Below are positions 26,470-33,617 of a DNA stretch of 43,528 bases, in pieces. The stretch comes from Caldilineaceae bacterium. GTDB taxonomy: Bacteria; Chloroflexota; Anaerolineae; Caldilineales; Caldilineaceae. The stretch covers positions 1 to 43,528 of the forward strand of contig JAPPAJ010000068.1 in the NCBI GenBank assembly GCA_026705565.1, in the 5' to 3' direction. Position numbers and translations under genes: made by a program. Every line of letters starts with the position of its first letter. Positions within the stretch are counted from its first letter, which is position 1. The notes beneath the pieces were generated by a model, which was given only the letters and a program-made list of their open reading frames with translations, was not told the DNA's origin and searched no databases.

Positions 26470-26657
26470 GGGCGCGGATGCGTGCGGGCCAGCACCGCCA
26501 GGATCTCCAGCCCCTGCGGGGACAGCGCATGCACCATCCGCCCGGTCCCGGCATTCCTCGTCCAGTTCCTGTCGCTGGAAAGGATGCTCTCGTCCTTCAC
26601 GGCCGCGATCTGCTCGGGCGGGAGTGGGCCCTTCGCGGCACTATCGACCTGCAGGAG
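26470..26657 (-). pseudogene. Unrecognised gene fragment truncated by the left IS end
   Basis: A minus-strand frame runs to the IS end and contains DRNWTRNAGTGRMVHALSPQ followed by GLEILAVLARTHPR. It fuses with the last IS codons and stops at 26445. The sequence looks protein-like, with regular hydrophobic spacing, but I do not recognise a family. The start side is unclear, since this region lies directly beside the regulator promoter. It may be a leftover of the IS's previous host. Confidence 0.25.
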
Positions 26658-26687
26658 TTGACATGCAAGTCCATGCTTGCATATAAT
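26658..26687 (+). promoter_or_regulatory. Near-perfect sigma-70 promoter with operator for arsR-VOC
   Basis: TTGACA (26658-26663) and TATAAT (26682-26687), both full consensus, are spaced by 18 nt. The spacer holds an inverted repeat ATGCAAG-6-CTTGCAT (26663-26669 / 26676-26682) that touches both hexamers. This is the ideal place for a dimeric repressor to block RNA polymerase. The first gene product is an ArsR-type repressor, so autoregulation is the natural reading. The predicted start falls at about 26694, virtually on the GTG codon. Confidence 0.85.
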
Positions 26688-26694
26688 TCGCCAT

Positions 26695-27006
26695 GTGGAC
26701 ATTTATCGCGCGATCGCTGACCGAACCAGGCGGGCCATCCTGGATGAACTCGTCGATCGGTCGGGGCAATCGCTCTTCGAACTCTGTGGGCGCCTGATCA
26801 TGAAACACGGCATCAGTTCCTCGCGGCAGGCGATCTCACAACACCTGGACGTTCTGGAAGCCGCTGGGCTCATTCGCACGAGGCGCGAGGGGAGGTCGAA
26901 GCTCCACTGGTTCGTGGGCGCCCCGCTGAAGGCCATAGGCGAGCGGTGGCCGATCGCGACGGACGAGGACATTTCCAACCCAACAGAGGAGGACATCGAA
27001 GAATGA
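26695..27006 (+). CDS. ArsR-family winged-helix transcriptional repressor
   Basis: 103 residues from GTG 26695. The start is set by the promoter: the -10 element ends at 26687, so any start further upstream would lie in untranscribed DNA. VDIYRAIADRTRRAILDEL is the canonical ArsR opening. The recognition helix is SSSRQAISQHLDVLEAAGLI (about 44-63), followed by the wing RREGRSKLHWF. The metal motif ELCVCDL is not present; instead there is FELCGRLIMKHG, with a single Cys. The inducer is therefore probably not arsenic, or the protein senses without metal. The stop overlaps the VOC start (ATGA), so the two are co-translated. It probably represses its own operon through the adjacent inverted repeat. 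Confidence 0.9.
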   Translation: MDIYRAIADRTRRAILDELVDRSGQSLFELCGRLIMKHGISSSRQAISQHLDVLEAAGLIRTRREGRSKLHWFVGAPLKAIGERWPIATDEDISNPTEEDIEE

Positions 27007-27398
27007 GAATCAACCTGACCAGCGTCTCCGTGGACGATCAGGCGAAGGCACTTCGTTTCTACACGGAAACGCTCGGCTTTCGGCTGAAGCACAACATCCC
27101 TCTCGGAGAGTATGCGTGGATCACCGTGGTATCCGAGGAAGCCCCGGAGGGGACGGAGTTGTTGCTCGAGCCGGCCGAACACCCCGCAGTCCGTCGATAC
27201 AGGACGGCGCTTGTGGAGGACGGGATCCCCTTGGCCAGCTTCGCGGTCGATGATGTCGAAGTTGAGCACGAGCGTCTCGTGGCCGAGGGCGTGCGATTCG
27301 TGCAGCCGCCGACGGACCTCGGGACCGTCATTACCGCGGTCTTTGACGATTCATGCGGCAACTTGATCCAGATCACGGAGGAGAAGGGGCAGCCGTGA
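27003..27398 (+). CDS. VOC-family (glyoxalase/bleomycin-resistance fold) protein
   Basis: 131 residues from ATG 27003, which overlaps the regulator's stop codon and has GAGGAGGA upstream. Two beta-alpha-beta-beta-beta units are visible: INLTSVSVDDQAKALRFYTE then LGFRLKHN in the first, and IPLASFAVDDVEVEHERLVAEG in the second. It ends AVFDDSCGNLIQITEE, with the usual C-terminal metal glutamate. The N-terminal histidine ligand of glyoxalase I is replaced (SVSVDD), so binding of a ligand or drug rather than full glyoxalase chemistry is possible. It is the effector of the ArsR-VOC cargo inside the composite element. The substrate is unknown. Confidence 0.88.
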   Translation: MRINLTSVSVDDQAKALRFYTETLGFRLKHNIPLGEYAWITVVSEEAPEGTELLLEPAEHPAVRRYRTALVEDGIPLASFAVDDVEVEHERLVAEGVRFVQPPTDLGTVITAVFDDSCGNLIQITEEKGQP

Positions 27399-27514
27399 CG
27401 ACTTGGCAGTGCAACGAAACTTCATATTGCCGGAACAGGTACTCGCAGTATCGCCGTCGGCGCTGGGCATGGGCGCGGCGGGCGGCCGCGTTGCGCGCCC
27501 GGCGGTAGTCCACG

Positions 27515-28162
27515 ATGGCGCAGGCGCGGTCGGTCGGGGAACCGATGCGGGGCAGCGCCTCGCCCCTGCCGCCCGACGTGATCTCCCGCCAGCTGGTGGC
27601 CGATCTGTATGTGCACTGTGTCCGCTTGCGGGGCCTGTCCCGGCTCCTGGCCCTGTTGGGCTGCGGCGTGGGGGCCGCCACCCTGTGGCGGGATGTGCAG
27701 GCGGTAGCCCCAGGCCGGGCACCCGACCCGCAGGCAAAGCTGCCGCTGTGGGTCGAGGTGGACGAAACCTGGCTGTTCCTCGGGGGTGCCAAGGTGGTCC
27801 TGGGTCCCAAGGGCGAACGGCTGGGACCTGCGCCTGAGCGGTCCCGGCTGCGACTGGCCGGCTGGTTCACGGGCCTGGCCGCGCGTGGGGTGCGGGGCTG
27901 ACGACGACCCGGTCTACGGACCGGCCCTGGAGACGGTGGGCCTCGTCGCCGCCATGCGCAAGCTGCTGGTTATGCTGAACGCCATCATGCGGGACCAGGT
28001 GCCGCGGCAAAGAGAACCTGTCACAAAGTCGCTCCATACTTGACGTTCAACAGGGTTACTGGACCGGGTCCTGCTGCCCATCCTGCAACGCTTGGCCCGG
28101 AAACGACCGCCGGAGGCGGGGCCCTCAACTTCGTGCGCCTGATGGCCCGCGGCGTGGTCTGA
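27515..28162 (+). pseudogene. IS transposase, frameshifted and interrupted
   Basis: The frame from 27515 has a helix-turn-helix-like head (DVISRQLVADLYVHCVRLRG followed by LSRLLALLGCGVGAATLWRDV) and the first catalytic region WVEVDETWLFLGG. It then shifts near 27820, where DLRLSGPG is in the next frame, and comes back for AGWFTGLAARGVRG. The second catalytic region DDDPVYGPALE is again in the +1 frame. After an inserted IS110 tail the original reading resumes with LDRVLLPILQRLARKRP and ends LNFVRLMARGVV-stop at 28162. Several shifts plus the insertion make it non-functional. Confidence 0.75.
27932..28060 (+). mobile_element. IS110-family 3' end fragment nested in the IS
   Basis: The peptide TVGLVAAMRKLLVMLNAIMR followed by DQVPRQREPVTKSLHT-stop (about 27932-28043) matches the C-terminus I know from IS110-family transposases (VAAMRKLL..LNAM.RD....KSLD.Q). 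The following TGACGTTCAACAGGGTTAC resembles the usual IS110 right tail. Only this tail remains, joined inside another transposase between its DDDPVYGPALE and LDRVLLPI regions. The borders are approximate. Confidence 0.65.
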
Positions 28163-28243
28163 AGCAACGCCCGGTGCCCACTGGTACCGAGGATATGCCC
28201 ATGACGGCCCGCTACCCAATATCAACGAGATTGAAACAGTGCC
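28139..28243 (+). repeat. Right inverted end of composite element
   Basis: This is the partner of 26364-26468. It holds the last transposase codons (LMARGVV-stop) and the IS tip TGAAACAGTGCC. Directly outside is CGTTGGACC, and the mltG stop codon lies 4 bp beyond that. Confidence 0.85.
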
Positions 28244-28256
28244 CGTTGGACCCGCT

Positions 28257-29423
28257 TCAGCGCCAGTAGTCTTCCACGTTCGCCAGGTGTTCGGCGTAGG
28301 TCTCTGCGAACCGGTGGCGGCCGGGACGATCCCGATCGGCCACGAAGAAGAGGAAGTTGTGGCTTTCAGGCTGCAGGCTGGCTGCCAGGGACCGCCAACC
28401 GGGATTGGCAATGGGGGTCGGAGGCAGGCCTGCAAAGAGGTAGGTGTTGAATGGGCTTTCGTGTTTGAGGTCCGCACGCGTCAGGACGCGACCCCACCAG
28501 GTTTCTCCGGGAGCGGGAGGTCCCAGCCCGTAGAGGACGGTCGCGTCCATTTCCAGTGGCATGTCGCTGGCCAGCCGGTTGTAGATCACGCCGGCAATCG
28601 TGGCGAGTTCCGCATGGCTGGCCGCTTCCCTTTCCACAATGCTGGCCAGGGTTACCAGTTCCAGGAGGGACAGTGCGGTTGCCTGTTCGGACCGGGCCTT
28701 TTCCCATTCCGGCACGACCACACTGCCAAACCGGGACAACTGCAGCCGGATCAGATCCGCGGCCGCCTCGTCCGTGTCGGGTATGTGGTAGGTGTCCGGA
28801 AACAGGTAGCCTTCCAGTGAGGCGGTTTCGGGTGTGGTTGGCAAGAATGGAAATACGCGACGCCAAGTGTCCAAGGCATCCGTGGCACCGGTCAGGCGCA
28901 GATAGTCCGCGCCGGTGCCCGGCCGCAATGTCTCCAGCAGTTCCGCCGTTTGCTCGCGGCGCACGCCTTCGCGCACGGTCACGACGAGGCCCGCCGGCTG
29001 GCCACTCTGCAACCTTACGGCCAGCTGTGGGACGGTCAAGCAGGGGCAGAGCAGGTACTCGCCGGCCTGCAGGGATGTATCGAGCCCGTGTGCGTCCACC
29101 CAGGCCATGAATAGCAGGGCATCGTTGATCAGACCGGCCGCGACCAGGTCGTCGGCAATGATGCCGGCATGGCTGCCCGGGCGGACGGTGAACGGTTGCC
29201 AGGACTGGGCCGCGGCTGCCGGCGTGTTGAGTTCCAGGCTGTGGTTGTTCAGGTACCGCTCCGATGTCATGCGGCCACAACCCGCCAGGCATACCGCCAG
29301 GCACAGCACCGCCCACGCCGGCAGGGTTGTGCCGGTGCGGGTTCGGCACACCGCGGCCCGCACCGGGACGCGTCCGGCAACGGGTTTGGCGGCTTCAGCC
29401 TTGAAACGCCGGCTCCAGTTCAT
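28257..29423 (-). CDS. mltG: Endolytic transglycosylase MltG (YceG-like), lipoprotein form
   Basis: 388 residues from ATG 29423, which overlaps the 3' end of the epimerase gene by 29 nt. The YceG domain is clear: LASIVEREA with the catalytic glutamate (about residue 264), SLEGYLFPDTYHIP, ASDMPLEMDATVLYGLG, SPFNTYLFAGLPPTPIANPG and the closing RHRFAETYAEHLANV. A LysM-like subdomain precedes it (VRPGSHAGIIADDLVAAGLI). The N-terminus has a hydrophobic stretch ending LAVCLAGCG, a proper lipobox. The enzyme would therefore be lipid-anchored instead of using the usual transmembrane helix. It cuts nascent peptidoglycan strands and so sets their length. A transposon lies 4 bp after the stop. Confidence 0.95.
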   Translation of the reverse strand: MNWSRRFKAEAAKPVAGRVPVRAAVCRTRTGTTLPAWAVLCLAVCLAGCGRMTSERYLNNHSLELNTPAAAAQSWQPFTVRPGSHAGIIADDLVAAGLINDALLFMAWVDAHGLDTSLQAGEYLLCPCLTVPQLAVRLQSGQPAGLVVTVREGVRREQTAELLETLRPGTGADYLRLTGATDALDTWRRVFPFLPTTPETASLEGYLFPDTYHIPDTDEAAADLIRLQLSRFGSVVVPEWEKARSEQATALSLLELVTLASIVEREAASHAELATIAGVIYNRLASDMPLEMDATVLYGLGPPAPGETWWGRVLTRADLKHESPFNTYLFAGLPPTPIANPGWRSLAASLQPESHNFLFFVADRDRPGRHRFAETYAEHLANVEDYWR

Positions 29424-30321
29424 GGAACCGCTGCAGTCCGTCCCGGAGTAGGACCCGAGGCTTGAAGTCCAGTACGCGGCGGGCCTTGGACATGTCCGCC
29501 ACCAGCCGACTCACACCGGCGGCGGTGCCTTGGTTGTGGAGGACGTGAGGCTTGCGGCCGACGGTCTGGCCAATCAGGTCCACCAGTTCGTTGATGGTGG
29601 TTTCGCAACCGCTGCCGATGTTCAGGACATGCCCGTGAATCCCCGGCTTTTCCGCGGCCAGGACCAAGGCGTGCACCACGTCGTCGATGTAGATGAAGTC
29701 GCGGGTCTGGTGGCCGTCGCCGAAGATGACGACCGAGCGGCGGTTGAGGGTATCGTGCATGAACCGGGGGATGACCGGGGCATGGGCATGGGGCACGGGC
29801 TGCCAGGGACCGTAGGTGTTGAAAATGCGCAGCGCGACGGCTTCGAAGCCGTTGAGCCTGGCAATGCTGAATAGGTAGTTCTCCGCCGCGACCTTGGAGA
29901 CCGCGTAGGGCACGCCGGGCTTCAGCGGGGCATCCTCGGACACGGGCTGCCTGGACTGGGCACCGTAGACGGTGGCGCTGCTGGCCAGGATCACGCGGCG
30001 GACCCCCACATCCCGGCAGGCCTCAAGCAGGGCCACGGTGCCGCCGGTGTTGACCGTGTTGTAGGCTCGGGGATAGTGGACGGATTCCGGTACGTTGGCC
30101 AGCGCGGCGAGGTGGAACACGACTTCAACGTTCTTCAGCAACCGCCAGAGAAGTGGCAGGTCGTTGACGTCTCCTTCCTGGAGCGGGATGTCCCGGTCCA
30201 GGAACTCCGGCTGGCCGTTGCTCAGGTCGTCAAGCGCCCGCACCGACCAGCCCAGGGCGTGCAGGCGGTTGGCGAGATGCAGTCCGAGGAATCCGGCGCC
30301 GCCGGTTACAAGTGCGTGCAT
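29395..30321 (-). CDS. NAD-dependent sugar-nucleotide epimerase/dehydratase (GalE-like)
   Basis: 308 residues from ATG 30321; TTG/GTG starts 3 codons earlier are possible. The extended SDR fold is clear: the Rossmann motif TGGAGFLGLHLANRL near residue 8, FHLAALANVPES, the catalytic serine region ILASSATVYG, and YxxxK in VPYAVSKVAAENYL. It closes with the DDVVHALVLA segment typical of UDP-glucose 4-epimerase-like enzymes. It most likely interconverts UDP-hexoses for surface polysaccharide. The exact substrate cannot be read from the sequence. It is translationally coupled to mltG by a 29-nt overlap, a pairing in keeping with envelope assembly. Confidence 0.9.
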   Translation of the reverse strand: MHALVTGGAGFLGLHLANRLHALGWSVRALDDLSNGQPEFLDRDIPLQEGDVNDLPLLWRLLKNVEVVFHLAALANVPESVHYPRAYNTVNTGGTVALLEACRDVGVRRVILASSATVYGAQSRQPVSEDAPLKPGVPYAVSKVAAENYLFSIARLNGFEAVALRIFNTYGPWQPVPHAHAPVIPRFMHDTLNRRSVVIFGDGHQTRDFIYIDDVVHALVLAAEKPGIHGHVLNIGSGCETTINELVDLIGQTVGRKPHVLHNQGTAAGVSRLVADMSKARRVLDFKPRVLLRDGLQRFHELEPAFQG

Positions 30322-30549
30322 TGCCACCAACGGCGGGGTATTGATGCAAGTGCCAAATTAAGGAGTGTGTCTGGCATGGTCGCGGCCGGCATTGAGCGTC
30401 CATTGTAGGCCAGCGTTTGAGATGCGCCGTGTGCCCTCCGCCTTGGGACCCGGCATTCGATCCCGCCCGCGGTTGGCTCGCCGTCGTTGGTGGCTCGGTG
30501 CCTGGCGGGCAATGCCGACGGTAGGCGGTGGGCCGGATCGTGTCGGCTT

Positions 30550-31176
30550 CTAGGACTGCATCGGCTCCGGCTGGGGATCCGTCGGTGCCGGTTCGGCCTT
30601 CCTACGCAGGGATCCGTCGGCGTTCACATGCCGGTAAATGGTCGGCGCGCTGACCCCGACGATCTTGGCAATCTCGGCGACCGGCAACGAGCCCTGGCGC
30701 CTGAGTTCCACGGCCAGTTCAAGCTTGTCGCCGGACAGCTTCACCGGTCTTCCGCCCCGGCGGCCCTGCGCCAGGGCCGCGGTGCGTCCGGGTTGCGTGC
30801 GTTCATCGACCAGATCTTTCTCGAATCGGGCCAACGATGCGAACAGCCGTCGCGCCTGCTTGCCGGAGCCGGCCTTCGTCGTGAGGTTGTCGCTGACCGA
30901 GAGGAGTGCCGCGCCCCTGTCCTTCAGCAGCCCGACCTGGGCCACGAGGTCCGTCAGCGAACGGGCCAGCCGATCCAGTCGCCAGATGACCAGGGTGTCG
31001 CCCTTGCCCAGCAAAGCCAGGGCTTCCTGCAGTTGGGGGCGTTCCGCGGCGGGGACCGATCCGCGGCAACGGTCAACGAAGATGCGTTTCCGGCGGCATC
31101 CCTGCTTTCTGATGGCCTTCACTTGGCGTGCATGCGTCTGCTCATCGGGTCCCACACGCACATACCCGACTTTCAT
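30550..31176 (-). CDS. Serine recombinase (resolvase/invertase family) lacking the catalytic serine
   Basis: 208 residues. The resolvase domain matches throughout: GYVRVGPDEQ, GDTLVIWRLDRLARSLTDL, SLARFEKDLVDERTQPG, and the basic linker GRRGGRP. The C-terminal Hin-type helix-turn-helix is LPVAEIAKIVGVSAPTIYRH. In active members the opening reads YARVSTDEQ, with the nucleophile serine right after RV. Here the sequence is RVGP, so Ser9 is Gly and the next residue is Pro. The rest of the arginine network (WRLDRLARS) is intact. It should bind DNA but not cut it, unless a sequencing error is involved. It is a solitary gene between two sugar-nucleotide loci, and no inverted sites or cargo are evident. 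Its promoter appears leaderless. Confidence 0.9.
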   Translation of the reverse strand: MKVGYVRVGPDEQTHARQVKAIRKQGCRRKRIFVDRCRGSVPAAERPQLQEALALLGKGDTLVIWRLDRLARSLTDLVAQVGLLKDRGAALLSVSDNLTTKAGSGKQARRLFASLARFEKDLVDERTQPGRTAALAQGRRGGRPVKLSGDKLELAVELRRQGSLPVAEIAKIVGVSAPTIYRHVNADGSLRRKAEPAPTDPQPEPMQS

Positions 31177-31183
31177 GCAGTGG

Positions 31184-31192
31184 ATTTTAGCA
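31184..31192 (-). promoter_or_regulatory. Extended -10 promoter of the recombinase gene
   Basis: On the minus strand TGC followed by TAAAAT forms an extended -10 element. Transcription would begin 7 nt on, at the A of ATG 31176, giving a leaderless mRNA. No good -35 box is present. An inverted repeat CAAAAC (31191-31196) / GTTTTG (31209-31214) overlaps this element and may be a binding site. Confidence 0.4.
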
Positions 31193-31397
31193 AAACCCCA
31201 ATAGTGTTGTTTTGATAGAAATGATTATGAAAATGGCTTCGACAGAGCGGGGGCGCGCGGACTACGTCCGTTTCCGGTACTGTACATTTCTGTTCCGGCC
31301 GAACCTTGGCGATTTTGACCGGTAAATGGACCTGCTTCACGGTTGGTTCAGTTACGCTGTTGCTTGACTCGCCTCTTGTTGCCGCCGGTTTCACACG

Positions 31398-32390
31398 ATG
31401 AGCCCCACTCCTGCCCACACCACGACCCTGGTGACAGGCCTTTCGGGATTCATCGGGCGCGAATTGGCTCGGGTCCTGCCCGGAGGCACCGGACACTCCC
31501 TGTGGGGCATGGCTTGGCGCAGTTCTGTTCCGGCGGGGCTGGAGGCCCGAACCCTGCGCGGGGACCTCTCGGATCCGGAGTGGGTGGACCGGGCCGTGGC
31601 CCGCATTCGTCCCGACCGCGTCTTTCATCTGGCGGGACAGAGCCGCGAGAGCCTCAGTTGGCATGATCCGTGGCGGACCTACCATATCAACCTGCGTTCG
31701 CAATTGAACCTGCTGCAGGCCCTGGCCCGGCACGCTCCGGGCTGCCGAATGCTCCTGGCTTCGACCAGTGCCGTTTACGGCTTCATGCAAGGGGAGTCCA
31801 TTGCCGAGGATCACCCTGTCCGGCCCGTGTCGCCGTACGGGGTCAGCAAGGCTGCGGCGGAGATGATGGCCCGGCAGATGTCCCTGGCCGCCGACCTGGA
31901 CCTGTTGGTGGTGCGTTCCTTCAACGTGATTGGTCCGGGTCAGAGTTCGGACTTTGCGCTCAGTTCCTTTGCCCGTCAAATCGCGGCCATCGAGGCGGGA
32001 CAGCGGCCGTCGGTGGTGGAAACCGGTACCTTGGCGGCCAGACGGGACTTTCTGGATGTACGCGACATGGCCTCGGCCCTTTGTCATGTAATGGACCGGG
32101 GCACATCGGGCGAGGTATACAACATTGGCAGTGGGGTTGTCGTACAACTGCAGGATGCATTGGAACAGCTTGTGGCGTTCGGCCGCACCGCAATCGAGGT
32201 CCGAACCGCCGCGCAGCGCCTGCGGCCCAATGATCCCCCGGTCATGCGGGCCAACGTTGCCAAGCTCCGGTCGCTGGGCGGCTGGCGGCCCGCAGTGCCC
32301 CTGGACGCAACGCTGCAGGACATGCTGAACTGCTGGCGTGCCGCCTTGGCCTCCGATCCAGCTCCAGTCGAACACAAGGACAAACGATGA
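31398..32390 (+). CDS. NAD(P)-dependent GDP-6-deoxy-4-keto-hexose reductase-like (Rmd type)
   Basis: 330 residues from ATG 31398. It is an extended [16 protein letters not shown] opens the Rossmann fold, RVFHLAGQS and [10 protein letters not shown] follow, and the YxxxK pair lies in [29 protein letters not shown] and the closing [18 protein letters not shown] are typical of Gmd-partner reductases. Its stop overlaps the start of gmd (ATGA, 32387-32390). Together they would convert GDP-mannose to a GDP-6-deoxy sugar, most probably GDP-D-rhamnose. GDP-L-fucose would need an epimerase/reductase (Fcl), from which this differs in length and in lack of the Fcl opening. The assignment leans on context. 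Confidence 0.87.
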   Translation: MSPTPAHTTTLVTGLSGFIGRELARVLPGGTGHSLWGMAWRSSVPAGLEARTLRGDLSDPEWVDRAVARIRPDRVFHLAGQSRESLSWHDPWRTYHINLRSQLNLLQALARHAPGCRMLLASTSAVYGFMQGESIAEDHPVRPVSPYGVSKAAAEMMARQMSLAADLDLLVVRSFNVIGPGQSSDFALSSFARQIAAIEAGQRPSVVETGTLAARRDFLDVRDMASALCHVMDRGTSGEVYNIGSGVVVQLQDALEQLVAFGRTAIEVRTAAQRLRPNDPPVMRANVAKLRSLGGWRPAVPLDATLQDMLNCWRAALASDPAPVEHKDKR

Positions 32391-33361
32391 CGCAACCGGT
32401 GGCCCTGATCACGGGCATTACGGGTCAGGACGGCAGTTATCTGGCCGAATTCCTCCTGGCGAAGGGTTACAAGGTCGTGGGCATGGTGCGCCGCACCAGC
32501 GTCTTTCACCATCACCGCATCGAACATCTGCTGGACCAGGTGGTGCTGGAGCAGGCGGACTTGCTGGATCAGACAAGTCTGCATTCCATCATTCGCAACC
32601 ATCGGCCATCGGAGATCTACAACCTGGCCGCCCAGAGCTTCATCCCCGCCAGTTTCGAGGCACCGGTCCTGACCGGCGAGACCACGGCCCTGGGGGTGAC
32701 GCGCATGCTGGAGGCCGTGCGCGAGGTGGATCCGTCCATCCGGTTCTACCAAGCGAGTTCCAGCGAAATGTTCGGGAAGGTCCGGGAAGTCCCCCAGACG
32801 GAGCAGACGCCGTTCCACCCGCGCAGTCCCTACGGCGTGGCCAAGGTCTACGGGCACTGGATCACGGTGAACTACCGGGAGGCCTACGACCTGTTTGCCT
32901 GTTCCGGGATCCTATTCAACCACGAAAGCCCGCGGCGGGGCATGGAATTTGTGACCAGGAAGATTTCCTACCACGTCGCGCGCATCAAGCAGGGCCTGCA
33001 ACGCGAACTGGCCCTCGGCAACCTGGACACATCGCGCGACTGGGGGTATGCGCCCGACTACGTGCGGGCCATGTGGCTCATGCTGCAGCAGGACGAACCG
33101 GACGACTATGTGGTGGCCACGGGCGAGACCCATCTCATCCGGGAGTTTGCCAAGGCCGCCTTCGACGTGGTGGACCTGGACTGGCGCAACCACGTGGTCC
33201 AGGACGAACGGTTCATGCGCGAGGCGGACGTGGACCTCCTGGTCGGTGATGCCGCCAAGGCCGGTCGCAAGCTGGGCTGGGAGCCTTCGCTTGACTTTGC
33301 AGGGCTGGTCGCGACCATGGTGGAGGCGGATATGGAGCTGGTGGCTTCCAAACGCGCCTGA
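32387..33361 (+). CDS. gmd: GDP-mannose 4,6-dehydratase
   Basis: 324 residues. The signature is unambiguous: [19 protein letters not shown] at the NADP site, [31 protein letters not shown], and the catalytic segment [12 protein letters not shown] with the downstream [17 protein letters not shown] (YxxxK). [20 protein letters not shown] and [20 protein letters not shown] complete it. It turns GDP-mannose into GDP-4-keto-6-deoxymannose, the branch point for GDP-D-rhamnose and GDP-L-fucose. It is translated jointly with the preceding reductase and probably supplies an O-antigen, S-layer or capsule sugar. Confidence 0.98.
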   Translation: MTQPVALITGITGQDGSYLAEFLLAKGYKVVGMVRRTSVFHHHRIEHLLDQVVLEQADLLDQTSLHSIIRNHRPSEIYNLAAQSFIPASFEAPVLTGETTALGVTRMLEAVREVDPSIRFYQASSSEMFGKVREVPQTEQTPFHPRSPYGVAKVYGHWITVNYREAYDLFACSGILFNHESPRRGMEFVTRKISYHVARIKQGLQRELALGNLDTSRDWGYAPDYVRAMWLMLQQDEPDDYVVATGETHLIREFAKAAFDVVDLDWRNHVVQDERFMREADVDLLVGDAAKAGRKLGWEPSLDFAGLVATMVEADMELVASKRA

Positions 33362-33617
33362 ATGGCAGGCTGCGCATGTCAGGGAGCTGGAGTGCCGCAT
33401 CCCGGTTACGCGGGTACCCAGTCGAGCCAGCTGCATGCAGAGGACATCCTGCGGTGGATCCATTCGCCTTCCCCCGTACGTGTCGGATGGGTTCAACGAC
33501 CGGAAATCGTCCGGTGCTCCCTGTGTTAAAATCCGTCCCCGCTGCCGTCGCCAGAGCAGTTCAGGCGCTGTGCACCGGATTGGCCTTCCCTGTTCCTCCC
33601 GACTTTTCCCTGTGCCC
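33362..33617. other. Intergenic region after gmd
   Basis: 256 bases. A -10-like TAAAAT at 33527-33532 is preceded by an inverted repeat ACCGGA-5-TCCGGT (33499-33515) placed where a -35 element would be. This could be an operator-controlled start for the next gene, but there is no matching -35 hexamer. Confidence 0.35.

Larger units (their letters stand above)
26364..28243. mobile_element. Composite-transposon-like unit with ArsR-VOC cargo
   Basis: The two outer edges are inverted copies of one IS end: 26364-26468 on the left and, reverse-complemented, 28139-28243 on the right. Over about 105 bp they look roughly 80-85% identical by eye. Directly outside both edges is the same 9-mer CGTTGGACC (26355-26363 and 28244-28252), a perfect target duplication. 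The right arm still contains a wrecked transposase; the left arm is only the IS end. A 9-bp duplication and the DETW-type transposase fit an IS1-like origin, tentatively. Between the arms are an ArsR-type regulator and a VOC gene. Confidence 0.85.
27405..28243 (+). mobile_element. IS1-like insertion sequence remnant (right arm)
   Basis: The left tip GGCAGTGCAACGAAACTTC with ATATTG (27405-27429) partly mirrors the right tip GGCACTGTTTCA...GATATTG read from 28243. Between them is a plus-strand transposase in pieces, interrupted by an IS110-type tail. Without that foreign insert of about 130 bp the element would be about 0.7 kb. IS1 assignment rests on size, the DETW motif and the 9-bp target duplication of the larger unit, and is not certain. 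Confidence 0.7.

Noticed and set aside
28244-28252. Reading CGTTGGACC as part of the IS end instead of a duplication
   Set aside because: On the two sides the 9-mer is in the same orientation, while the IS ends are inverted; an IS-derived sequence would be inverted as well.
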